A DNA stretch of 8,047 nucleotides, taken from positions 1 through 8,047 of the forward strand of contig JBDHSX010000170.1 in the NCBI GenBank assembly GCA_039808365.1, given 5' to 3'. Within the stretch, counting starts at the first letter, position 1, and each line of letters starts with the position of its first letter. Below the pieces are notes generated by a model that saw only the letters and a list, made by a program, of their open reading frames with translations, did not search any database and had not been told where the DNA came from. Positions 1-7,632 of this stretch are shown piece by piece. Source of the DNA: 62-47 sp039808365 (GTDB taxonomy: Bacteria > Pseudomonadota > Alphaproteobacteria > Rhizobiales > Xanthobacteraceae). The position numbers were made by a program, and so were the translations under genes.

Positions 1-131
1 TCGTCGGTGTGGCAGACGCCGGTGGCCTTGATCTCCACCATCACCTCGCCCTCGCGCGGGCCGTCGAGTTGAACCGTGGTGATTTCGAGAGGTTTTCCTG
101 CGGCGGTGGCGACGGCGGCGCGAACGTCCAT
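1..131 (-). CDS. frmA: S-(hydroxymethyl)glutathione dehydrogenase / class III alcohol dehydrogenase, N-terminal part only
   Basis: Translating the minus strand from the ATG at 131-129 gives 43 complete residues before the window ends. They begin MDVRAAVATAAGKPLEI and run into ATGVCHTDD. The RAAVA-x3-GKPLEI opening and the GVCHTD segment, whose Cys is a ligand of the catalytic zinc, are typical of class III alcohol dehydrogenases. These cytosolic enzymes oxidise S-hydroxymethylglutathione, the formaldehyde-glutathione adduct, with NAD+, and many also reduce S-nitrosoglutathione. A purine-rich GGGA sits about 6 nt before the start and AGGAA about 13 nt before it. The gene is divergent from the EamA transporter. 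The family call is firm for this fragment, but most of the protein lies outside the window, so intactness cannot be judged. Confidence 0.88.
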   Translation of the reverse strand, partial: MDVRAAVATAAGKPLEITTVQLDGPREGEVMVEIKATGVCHTD

Positions 132-235
132 GATTCGATCCCGATTCCTGTGTCTTGCGTTATGTGAAATTGCGCGAGCGGCCCGCGCAAACCGGCATTG
201 CCGCCCAGCATAGGTTCGGGCACTCAGGGCCGCAA

Positions 236-1120
236 ATGAATCGTGACATCGCCTCCGACCCCGCCGCCCTGGCGGCCCAGGCCGCGCCGGCCGTCTTCGT
301 GGTGCTGTGGAGCACCGGCTTCGTCGCGACCAAATACGCGCTGGCCGGCGCCGAGCCGCTGACCTACCTGATGATCCGGATGATCGTGGTGGTGGCGCTG
401 ATGGCGGCAATCGTCGTGATCTGGCGGCCGCGCTGGCCGGACTGGAAGGGCGTCGGCCACAGCGCCGTCGCCGGCATTCTGGTCCATGGCTTTTATCTGG
501 CCGGCACCGCCATCGCCATCGCCCATGCGGTGCCGGTGGGGCTGTCGGCGTTGATCCCCGGCCTGCAACCGGTGCTGATGGCGACGCTGGCCAACCGCTG
601 GCTCGGCGAACGCGTCACCGCCCTGCAATGGATCGGGCTCGCGCTCGGGCTTGCCGGCGTCGTTCTGATCCTGCACGGGCGGCCGATGAGCGGCGAGGTG
701 GGCTGGGGCTGGTTCGCCTCCGCCGTGTCGCTGGTCAGCATCACGCTCGGCGCGCTGTATCAGAAGCGCTTCTGCCACGACATCGACTGGCGCAGCGGAA
801 ACCTCGTGCAATACATCGCCGTCGCGGCGTTCTTCGCGCTCGGCTCCTGGGCCTTCGAGACCGGCGAGGTGCGATGGACGCAGGAATTCGTGCTGGCGCT
901 GGTGTGGCTCGCGGTGGTGCTGTCGATCGGCTCGATCGCGGTGCTGTACTGGCTGATCAAGCGACGGGGCGCGGCCGAGGTCGCGAGCCTGTTCTATCTG
1001 GTGCCGGCGGTGACGGCGCTGATGGCCTACGTGCTGTTCGGCGAACGGCTGGATCTGTTGGCGATCCTCGGCATGGCGGTGTGCGCGGCGGCGGTGGGGC
1101 TGGTCGCGCGCCGGGCTTAG
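236..1120 (+). CDS. EamA/DMT-superfamily membrane transporter
   Basis: The protein has 294 residues, the usual size for two-domain EamA (drug/metabolite transporter) permeases. It is very hydrophobic and fits about ten membrane helices in two homologous halves. Each half ends in the family's characteristic pattern: 'ALIPGLQPVLMA...LGERVTALQWIGLALGLAG' in the first, and 'FYLVPAVTALMAYVLFGERLDLLAILGMAV' split over the last two helices in the second. The reading frame is open back to a TTG at 155. I chose the ATG at 236 because it begins just before the first membrane helix and has a short AGGG-containing stretch upstream, whereas no ribosome site precedes 155. Members export or import small metabolites such as amino acids; the substrate cannot be read from sequence. 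It stands alone on its strand, divergent from the formaldehyde dehydrogenase. Confidence 0.9.
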   Translation: MNRDIASDPAALAAQAAPAVFVVLWSTGFVATKYALAGAEPLTYLMIRMIVVVALMAAIVVIWRPRWPDWKGVGHSAVAGILVHGFYLAGTAIAIAHAVPVGLSALIPGLQPVLMATLANRWLGERVTALQWIGLALGLAGVVLILHGRPMSGEVGWGWFASAVSLVSITLGALYQKRFCHDIDWRSGNLVQYIAVAAFFALGSWAFETGEVRWTQEFVLALVWLAVVLSIGSIAVLYWLIKRRGAAEVASLFYLVPAVTALMAYVLFGERLDLLAILGMAVCAAAVGLVARRA

Positions 1121-1136
1121 CAGGATCGTCACTATT

Positions 1137-1164
1137 TTGACGCCGCGCCGAAAATCTCCATAAT
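1137..1164 (+). promoter_or_regulatory. sigma70-type promoter for the small coiled-coil/HTH gene pair
   Basis: TTGACG (1137-1142), a 16-nt spacer, then CATAAT (1159-1164). Each hexamer matches the housekeeping consensus at 5 of 6 positions. It lies in the short gap after the EamA gene. Transcription would begin near 1171, giving a leader of about 44 nt to the ATG at 1215, which supports that start over the in-frame ATG at 1182. No mapping data are available, so this is a sequence-pattern call. Confidence 0.6.
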
Positions 1165-1214
1165 AAGAATATGCTGAGCGGATGACCCCGGCAGAATCGC
1201 GAGGGAAAACTCCG

Positions 1215-1439
1215 ATGACTGAGAATGTGACGAACGAATTGCTCCTTGAAACGCTCAAGGCGATCCAGTCGAAACTCGGCAAGGTCGCTGACGATATCGT
1301 TGACCTGAAGTCCGACATGCGTGGCGTGAAGGGCCACATGGCCGCGTTCATGCAGTCCGAAGTCGCGCAGGACGGCACGCTCGCCTCGATCCAGATTCGC
1401 CTTGACCGGATCGAGCGCCGGCTGGATCTCCACGAATGA
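1215..1439 (+). CDS. small coiled-coil protein, function unknown
   Basis: A 74-residue protein beginning MTENVTNELLLETLKAIQSK. The first two thirds have leucine/isoleucine/valine at heptad-like spacing (L-ETL-KAI-SKL, ADDIVDLKSDM), and the end is again heptad-like (IQIRLDRIERRLDL), so a helical coiled coil is likely. There is no membrane segment, signal peptide or recognisable catalytic motif. The reading frame is open from an ATG at 1182, but I chose 1215 because GAGGGA (1201-1206) sits 8 nt before it and the predicted transcription start is near 1171. The stop codon overlaps the next start as ATGA, so the two proteins are probably made together and may interact. I recall similar short proteins from Rhizobiales genomes as uncharacterised; no function is claimed. 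Confidence 0.72.
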   Translation: MTENVTNELLLETLKAIQSKLGKVADDIVDLKSDMRGVKGHMAAFMQSEVAQDGTLASIQIRLDRIERRLDLHE

Positions 1440-1669
1440 CACCCGATCGCTTCCGCGATTGCGTCGCCGCGCTGGGCTGGTCCCTGCGCGGCCTTGCCGC
1501 GACCCTGCAATGCGATGATAGGCTGATCCGAAGGTGGGCGGGGGGATCGGCGGAAGTCCCTCCCAGCGTCGCCGCTTGGCTGGAGACGCTGGCGCAATGT
1601 CACGAGGCCGCGCCGCCGCCCCAAGACTGGAAATGTCAGGGCTGGAAACGTCGGGTCTCGACGCAATAG
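1436..1669 (+). CDS. small helix-turn-helix-like protein, function unknown
   Basis: A 77-residue protein beginning MTPDRFRDCVAALGWSLRG. Residues of about 13-45 (GWSLRGLAATLQCDDRLIRRW, split here as GWSLRG / LAATLQC / DDRLIRRW, then AGGSAEVPPSVAAWL) resemble the helix-turn-helix of XRE/Cro-type DNA-binding proteins: a conserved Leu-Ala in the first helix, a turn, a recognition helix ending in RRW, and a following VPP-x-VAAWL helix. The ATG overlaps the stop of the coiled-coil gene by 4 nt (ATGA) and has no good ribosome site of its own, which points to translational coupling. It could be an autoregulator or the DNA-binding partner of the upstream protein. The antitoxin-like arrangement is suggestive only, because the partner shows no toxin motif. 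Confidence 0.72.
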   Translation: MTPDRFRDCVAALGWSLRGLAATLQCDDRLIRRWAGGSAEVPPSVAAWLETLAQCHEAAPPPQDWKCQGWKRRVSTQ

Positions 1670-1693
1670 AGATGCTGCTTCACCTCGCAATGC

Positions 1694-1719
1694 AAAAGGG
1701 ACGCCGCGAGGCGTCCCTT
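1694..1719 (-). terminator. intrinsic terminator of the peroxiredoxin gene
   Basis: A perfect 10-bp inverted repeat, AAGGGACGCC (1696-1705) and GGCGTCCCTT (1710-1719), closes a 4-nt loop. On the minus strand the stem is followed by a TTTT run (1694-1697), 27 nt past the peroxiredoxin stop. On the plus strand the loop is GCGA, a GNRA-type stable tetraloop, but no T-run follows, so termination of the converging small-gene pair here would be weaker. Confidence 0.75.
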
Positions 1720-1746
1720 CAGGCATTGCTTCGCCGTTGATCGCCG

Positions 1747-2406
1747 TTATTGCGGCTGCGCGACAATGCGGAAATACGGCTTCGGCGATTTCCAGCCCTG
1801 GGGGAATTTCTTGCGGGCTTCCTCCTCCGGAACCGCGGCGGAGAAGAACACGTCGTCGCCCTGTTTCCAGTCGGACGGCGTCGAGACGCCATGCTTGGCG
1901 GTGAGTTGCAGCGAGTCGATGGCGCGCAGCACTTCCTGCCAGTTGCGGCCGGTCGACATCGGATAGATCAGGACCAGCTTGAGCTTCTTGTCCGGGCCGA
2001 TCACGAAGATGTTGCGCACGGTCTGATTGTCCACCGGCGTCCGCGTGTTGACGTCGCCCGAGGTCGAGGCCGGCAGCATGCCGTAGAGCTTGGCGACGTT
2101 GAAATCGACGTCGGCGATCAACGGATAGTTCGGCGCGACGCCCTGCGTCTCCTCGATGTCCTTGGCCCACAAATGATGCTTGTCGGTGGGGTCGACGCTG
2201 ATGCCGATCAGCTTGACGCCGCGCTTGTCGAACTCCGGCTTGAGCCGCGCGACCGCGCCGAGCTCGGTGGTGCAGACCGGGGTGAAATCCTTCGGATGCG
2301 AGAAGAACAGGCCCCAGCTATCGCCGAGCCATTTGTGAAAACTGATGTGGCCTTCGGTGCTTTCGGCTTCGAAGTCGGGTGCTGTCGCACCAATCGAGAG
2401 AGTCAT
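1747..2406 (-). CDS. peroxiredoxin, 1-Cys (Prx6-type) subfamily
   Basis: A 219-residue thiol peroxidase that reduces hydrogen peroxide and organic hydroperoxides in the cytosol. The thioredoxin-fold opening (IGATAPDFEAESTEG) is followed by the active-site segment FTPVCTTE with the peroxidatic cysteine at C45 and the conserved Thr at 42. The catalytic Arg is probably R131 in the segment TVRNIFVIGP. C45 is the only cysteine in the protein, so no resolving cysteine is present, and the long C-terminal extension (DVFFSAAVPEEEARKKFPQG, then WKSPKPYFR) is typical of Prx6/1-Cys enzymes. An external thiol must recycle it. GAGGA (2414-2418 on the complement) sits 7 nt before the ATG. A possible -10 lies 41 nt upstream and a clear terminator lies downstream, so it is probably monocistronic. 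Confidence 0.95.
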   Translation of the reverse strand: MTLSIGATAPDFEAESTEGHISFHKWLGDSWGLFFSHPKDFTPVCTTELGAVARLKPEFDKRGVKLIGISVDPTDKHHLWAKDIEETQGVAPNYPLIADVDFNVAKLYGMLPASTSGDVNTRTPVDNQTVRNIFVIGPDKKLKLVLIYPMSTGRNWQEVLRAIDSLQLTAKHGVSTPSDWKQGDDVFFSAAVPEEEARKKFPQGWKSPKPYFRIVAQPQ

Positions 2407-2446
2407 CGTTACGTCCTCGTGTCTCTAGTTCGTCGTGGATGCAATG

Positions 2447-2452
2447 ACTATA
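2447..2452 (-). promoter_or_regulatory. possible -10 element of the peroxiredoxin promoter
   Basis: The minus strand reads TATAGT here, 5 of 6 matches to TATAAT, 41 nt before the peroxiredoxin ATG. The hexamer at the proper -35 distance (TTCCGT) is a poor match, so if this promoter is real it probably depends on an activator or an alternative -35. Confidence 0.35.
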
Positions 2453-2471
2453 GGGCGGGCGAAAATCGAAC

Positions 2472-2504
2472 GGAACCGGCTGCGAAAAAGGATAATATGG
2501 TTCC
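2472..2504. repeat. widely spaced inverted repeat GGAACC-N21-GGTTCC
   Basis: GGAACC at 2472-2477 and its exact complement GGTTCC at 2499-2504 flank an A-rich centre. Relative to the possible peroxiredoxin promoter it covers roughly -32 to -64, where an activator or repressor might bind. Six-base arms can arise by chance, so the significance is uncertain. It does not fit the GGAAC-N16/17-GTT spacing expected for an EcfG-type promoter. Confidence 0.3.
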
Positions 2505-2649
2505 CCGGAGCACACGGCCGACAGTGGTTTCGTTTTAACGGGCGCTCTGGTTGTCGAATTAACGCCTACGGCGATCTGCCGCATCTTGCCCCGATAATGC
2601 CGCGACCGCGCCCTAAGCGCGCCGGACGGTCCTGCGATGGGTTTGAACC

Positions 2650-2663
2650 GTGATCCACATCAC
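2650..2663. promoter_or_regulatory. CRP/FNR-superfamily-like palindrome
   Basis: GTGATCCACATCAC is a perfect palindrome of two 5-bp arms (GTGAT/ATCAC) around a 4-bp centre. It matches the CRP-type pattern GTGA-N6-TCAC, with G rather than the T of FNR/FixK sites (TTGAT-N4-ATCAA). It lies 115 bp before the start of the 199-residue protein gene and 243 bp from the divergent peroxiredoxin start, so the rightward gene is the likelier target. Confidence 0.4.
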
Positions 2664-2778
2664 AGCGACAAACCATCGATTAAGTAAACTCAAAGCCGTC
2701 ACGACAGATTGTCGAATTTTTAACTGACGATTCACGCCCGCGTGGAATTGCTGATCCGCCACAGAAACGAGAAACGCC

Positions 2779-3378
2779 ATGTCTTCCGCCACCGCCTCCG
2801 CCGTCCACTCCCGTGCCGTCGCCGCCCCGACGCCGATCGACATCTCGGCCATCGCCGATCGCGAAGCCGTCGTCGCGGCGCTCGCCATGGTGCGGAACGG
2901 CGTGATTACCGGCGAGGGACCGACGGCGCGGGGCCGCGTGCATTTCTCCCGCGCGCTCGACGCCCAGGACGTCGATTGGTGCGTGCGCATTCTCACCGCC
3001 GCCGCGATCGACGAGGTGCCGGTGAGCCGCGCCGAAGCCGAGGCGCTGTTCGAAATCAACGACGCCAGCGCCGATCGTCTCGATCAGGGCATGTTCGACG
3101 ATCTTCTGGCCAAGGCGGTGGTGCATCACGCCGCCTCCGCGTCCGGCCTGCCGGTGCCGCCGCGCGCCGTGGCGCTGTCGCCGAACACCGCGATCGAGAG
3201 CTGGGCGCCGACGCGGGCCGTCGGCGTCAACCTCGAAGTGCTGGAATGGATCTCCGGCCAGATGCGCGGCAAGCGCCGCTACAACCGCGCGCTGATGACG
3301 CTGGCCGCGATGCTGGTCGGCGCGGCGACCCTGCCGATGGTGCAGCAACTGCCGGGCATGCTCGACCTCGGCATGTGA
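2779..3378 (+). CDS. hypothetical protein with C-terminal membrane segment
   Basis: A 199-residue protein I cannot assign. Residues 1-20 are Ala/Ser/Pro-rich and probably disordered. Residues of about 22-125 look helical and soluble and include RVHFSRALDAQDVDWCVRIL, then VPVSRAEAEALFEIND (81-95) and FDDLLAKAVVHH (106-117). The acidic 'Glu-Ala-x-x-Leu-Phe-x-x-Asn-Asp' pattern is vaguely reminiscent of TerB-like or EF-hand-like helical repeats, but this is a weak impression. Residues of about 171-188 (ALMTLAAMLVGAATLPMV) form one hydrophobic helix preceded by the basic stretch RGKRRYNR, so the protein is probably tail-anchored with its bulk in the cytosol. A weak GAGAA ribosome site lies 5 nt before the ATG. 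A strong terminator closes the gene, so it is a single-gene unit. Coding seems certain from composition and the flanking signals; the function is unknown. Confidence 0.8.
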   Translation: MSSATASAVHSRAVAAPTPIDISAIADREAVVAALAMVRNGVITGEGPTARGRVHFSRALDAQDVDWCVRILTAAAIDEVPVSRAEAEALFEINDASADRLDQGMFDDLLAKAVVHHAASASGLPVPPRAVALSPNTAIESWAPTRAVGVNLEVLEWISGQMRGKRRYNRALMTLAAMLVGAATLPMVQQLPGMLDLGM

Positions 3379-3400
3379 GCGCAGACCGACGGTTTTTGAG

Positions 3401-3430
3401 CGGCGGGGCCGGCGCCCCGCCGTTTTTGTT
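3401..3430 (+). terminator. strong intrinsic terminator after the hypothetical gene
   Basis: CGGCGGGGC (3401-3409) pairs perfectly with GCCCCGCCG (3414-3422) around a 4-nt loop and is followed directly by TTTTTGTT (3423-3430). It lies 22 nt past the stop of the 199-residue protein and should insulate pccA from read-through. Confidence 0.88.
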
Positions 3431-3594
3431 GTCCGGCGGCGCCCTGACCCGCAATCGATGATGGGGCAGGGTTGCGGGGCGCATCGGAATCCCTCATGAA
3501 GCGTGGGCGATGGCGTCGGCGTAATTTCCCTCTGCAACAGAATTGTTACGCGGGCTCCGTCATGCCAGATTGCGTGCCGACGGGAAGCCCATCC

Positions 3595-3626
3595 TCCAGG
3601 TTGTAAATTCATTGTCCAGGTTGCAA
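3595..3626 (+). repeat. 20-bp-period direct repeat before pccA, candidate operator
   Basis: TCCAGGTTGTAA (3595-3606) recurs as TCCAGGTTGCAA (3615-3626), 11 of 12 identical and exactly 20 bp apart, about two helical turns. The second copy ends 9 nt before the pccA ATG. Each unit ends in TTGYAA. The core TTGCAA recalls the TTTGCAAA-type sites I associate with short-chain acyl-CoA regulators of the ScfR/PccR/RamB group. No such regulator gene is in the window, so the regulator link is inference. Confidence 0.5.
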
Positions 3627-3635
3627 TAACAGCGC

Positions 3636-5654
<2,019 letters not shown>

Positions 5655-5663
5655 GGCCGGACC

Positions 5664-6527
5664 GTGGCGTGGCGAACCCGACGCGAGGCGCTGCGGGCGA
5701 TCCTGTCGGGGGAGGCCTGCGTCCGCCCGGCGTCGGTCCATGACGCGCTGTCGATCCGGATCGCCGAGGACATCGGCTTCGAGGTCGGGATGCTGGGCGG
5801 CTCGGTGGCGTCGCTGGCGGTGCTGGGCGATCCCGACCTGACCCTGATCACCCTGAGCGAACTGGCCGAGCAGGTGCGGCGGATGTCGCGCGCGGCCTCC
5901 TTGCCGGTGCTGGTCGACGCCGATCACGGCTATGGCAACGCCCTCAACGTGCGCCGCACCGTCGAGGAGCTGGACGCCGCCGGCGCGGCCGGGCTGACCA
6001 TCGAGGACACATGGCTGCCGCAAGAATTCGGCCAGGCCAAGCCGCGGCTGATCGCGCTGGAGGAGGGCGTCGGCAAGATGAAGGCGGCGCTGGACGGGCG
6101 CCGCGATCCGTCGCTGGTGGTGATCGGCCGCACCGGCGCGGCCGCCATCACCTCGGTCGCCGACGCCATCGCGCGCGCGATGGCCTATGAGGCCGCCGGC
6201 GTCGACGCGCTGTTTTTCACCGGGATCAAGACCCGCGCCGATCTGGAGGCCATCGTCGCCGCGACGGCGTTGCCGATCGTGCTCGGCAGTCCGGGGGACG
6301 ACATCGCCGATTTTGATTATCTCGCCGGCCAGCGGGTGCGGATCGCGGTGCAGGGTCACGCGCCGATCGCCGCCGCCGTTCAGGCGATCCATGAGACACT
6401 TCAGGCGATCTATCAAGGAACGTCGCCTAAGCAATTGAAAAACATCGCATCTTCAGATTTGATGGAGCGCGTCGGACGGGGTCGGCTGTTCGCCCTGCGG
6501 GCGGCGGACTTCCTCGGGTTGAAGTAA
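5664..6527 (+). CDS. oxaloacetate decarboxylase, isocitrate lyase/PEP mutase superfamily
   Basis: A 287-residue soluble enzyme predicted to convert oxaloacetate to pyruvate and CO2 using Mg2+. The isocitrate lyase/PEP mutase fold is evident from VRPASVHDALSIRIAE, GGSVAS, VLVDADHGYGN, TIEDT and VIGRT. By comparison with the characterised Pseudomonas PA4872-type decarboxylase, the substrate- and metal-contact residues correspond to S47, D85, R156 and H232 (in VQGHAP), a constant offset of about three from my recollection of that family's numbering. It lacks the Cys-containing KKCGH loop of isocitrate lyases, arguing against lyase activity. The start is GTG. GAGG (5653-5656), overlapping the pccA stop, lies 7 nt before it, and the 9-nt gap to pccA indicates co-transcription. 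Another activity within the superfamily remains possible. Confidence 0.87.
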   Translation: MAWRTRREALRAILSGEACVRPASVHDALSIRIAEDIGFEVGMLGGSVASLAVLGDPDLTLITLSELAEQVRRMSRAASLPVLVDADHGYGNALNVRRTVEELDAAGAAGLTIEDTWLPQEFGQAKPRLIALEEGVGKMKAALDGRRDPSLVVIGRTGAAAITSVADAIARAMAYEAAGVDALFFTGIKTRADLEAIVAATALPIVLGSPGDDIADFDYLAGQRVRIAVQGHAPIAAAVQAIHETLQAIYQGTSPKQLKNIASSDLMERVGRGRLFALRAADFLGLK

Positions 6528-6528
6528 T

Positions 6529-6825
6529 ATGGCCACCGCGACCCACGTCACGATCCGGGGTCGGGTGCAGGGCGTCGGCTACCGCGCCTGGACCGCCGAC
6601 GTCGCGCGGCGCAAGGGGCTCGCGGGTTGGGTGCGCAACCGGCGCGACGGCACGGTGGAAGCCGTCTTCTCCGGCCCCGAGGAGGTGGTGGCGGAGATGC
6701 TGGCGACCTGTCGCCGGGGGCCGTCGCTGGCGCGGGTCGAGGCGGTGGAGGCGAGCCCGGCCGGCGACGACATGCTGGGTTTGCGCGCGGCCGGCGAGCG
6801 ATTTTCAGTTTTGTCGACGCTTTAG
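6529..6825 (+). CDS. acyP: acylphosphatase
   Basis: A 98-residue cytosolic enzyme hydrolysing carboxyl-phosphate anhydrides such as acetyl phosphate or carbamoyl phosphate. The diagnostic motif GRVQGVGYR (11-19) supplies the catalytic arginine R19, and the second motif GWVRNRRDGTVEAVFSG carries the conserved asparagine N37. Length and alpha/beta pattern are normal for the family. The ATG follows the decarboxylase stop (TAA 6525-6527) after a single base, so it is the third gene of the pccA cluster and probably reads by termination-reinitiation; only a weak purine stretch precedes it. The physiological substrate is not evident. Acyl phosphates or carboxyphosphate from the neighbouring metabolism are guesses from location. 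Confidence 0.95.
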   Translation: MATATHVTIRGRVQGVGYRAWTADVARRKGLAGWVRNRRDGTVEAVFSGPEEVVAEMLATCRRGPSLARVEAVEASPAGDDMLGLRAAGERFSVLSTL

Positions 6826-6853
6826 GAATTCAACGCAAGTCTCTTATATTTCA

Positions 6854-7570
6854 TCAGAGTTCGACGCGGGCCGAAGTTGGCCCGAACAGTTCCTCGAACG
6901 CCTGCCGCAGCGCGATGTCGAGATCCGCCAGCGTCGCCAGATGGCCGAGATCGACCAGGCTGGTGACGCCGTAGCGCGGATCGGCGATGCCGCAGGGCAC
7001 GATGGCGTCGAAATGGCTCAGATCCGGCTCGACATTGATGGCGATGCCGTGCAGCGACACCCAGCGCTTGAGCCGGACGCCGATGGCGGCGATCTTATCC
7101 TCGCGACCCGGGCCCTTGTCCGGCCGCGCCACCCAGACGCCGACCCGGTCTTCGCGCCGCTCGCCTTTGACGTTGAAGGCGGCCAGCGTCCGGATGATCA
7201 GCGCCTCGAGGGTGGCGACATAGGCCCGCACGTCGGGGCGGCGGCGCTTGAGGTCGAGCATCAGATAGGCCACCCGCTGGCCCGGCCCGTGATAGGTCAG
7301 TTGCCCGCCGCGCCCGGTCTGGAACAGCGGGAACCGGGGGGCGAGCAGGTCGGTGGCATGGCCGCTGGTGCCCGAGGTGTAGAGCGGCGGATGCTCCAAT
7401 AGCCACACCAGTTCCGGCGCCTGGCCTGCGGCGATGGCGGCGGCGCGGGCTTCCATGGCGGCGACGGCGTCGGGATAGGCGACCGGCGCGGGCGCGATTC
7501 GCCATTCCGCCGGCGCCGCGCCGGCCCCGGATAGCGGCATCAGGTCGAGATCGTCGCGGCTGTTAACCAT
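6854..7570 (-). CDS. lipB: octanoyltransferase (lipoate biosynthesis)
   Basis: A 238-residue cytosolic enzyme that moves octanoyl from acyl carrier protein to the lipoyl domains of 2-oxoacid dehydrogenases and the glycine cleavage system, the step before LipA inserts sulfur. Visible motifs: LVWLLEHPPLYTSGTSG (54-70), RGGQLTYHGPGQ (87-98), the lysine-bearing KIAAIGVRLKRWVSLHG (K159) and the catalytic cysteine in IVPCGI (C193); both catalytic residues are intact. The N-terminus (about 20 residues) is longer than the minimal family. The ATG at 7570 is preceded by only a weak site; M11 is an alternative start but looks no better. It converges on acyP with a 28-nt gap and is divergent from the FliN-like gene. 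Confidence 0.95.
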   Translation of the reverse strand: MVNSRDDLDLMPLSGAGAAPAEWRIAPAPVAYPDAVAAMEARAAAIAAGQAPELVWLLEHPPLYTSGTSGHATDLLAPRFPLFQTGRGGQLTYHGPGQRVAYLMLDLKRRRPDVRAYVATLEALIIRTLAAFNVKGERREDRVGVWVARPDKGPGREDKIAAIGVRLKRWVSLHGIAINVEPDLSHFDAIVPCGIADPRYGVTSLVDLGHLATLADLDIALRQAFEELFGPTSARVEL

Positions 7571-7632
7571 CGGCTAACCATAAACTGGTGGGATGGCGGC
7601 GGTCATCTTGCATGTGGTGGGCGTGGGTTCCG

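Larger units (their letters stand above)
2407..2778. other. 372-bp intergenic region between divergent genes
   Basis: No convincing gene is visible; the short reading frames here lack ribosome sites and sensible composition. The stretch is less GC-rich than its surroundings in two patches (about 2480-2500 and 2675-2725), as expected of promoters. It holds the peroxiredoxin ribosome site and a possible -10, an inverted repeat GGAACC/GGTTCC (2472-2504), a 14-bp CRP-like palindrome (2650-2663) and a small CGACA-GAT-TGTCG hairpin (2702-2714). No clear sigma70 promoter for the rightward gene could be picked out. Confidence 0.7.

Noticed and set aside
155..235. N-terminal extension of the EamA transporter from a TTG start
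   Set aside because: No ribosome site precedes the TTG, and the extra 27 residues are polar and unlike the family; ATG 236 fits better.
1436..1669. Coiled-coil/HTH pair as a classical toxin-antitoxin system
   Set aside because: Neither protein shows a RelE, PIN, HipA, MazF or similar toxin motif; kept only as an unexplained coupled pair.
224..2170. Very long minus-strand reading frame across the transporter, the small genes and the peroxiredoxin
   Set aside because: It is the opposite-strand shadow of real genes in GC-rich DNA, rich in Arg/His/Gln, without motifs, and it overlaps the true peroxiredoxin gene in another frame.
2472..2502. EcfG general-stress promoter (GGAAC...GTT)
   Set aside because: The spacer is 23 nt instead of the 16-17 expected for this sigma factor.
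2702..2720. Small hairpin CGACA-GAT-TGTCG followed by AATTTTT as a terminator
   Set aside because: The stem has only 5 bp with a 3-nt loop, and no rightward gene lies upstream for it to terminate; probably part of an AT-rich promoter region.
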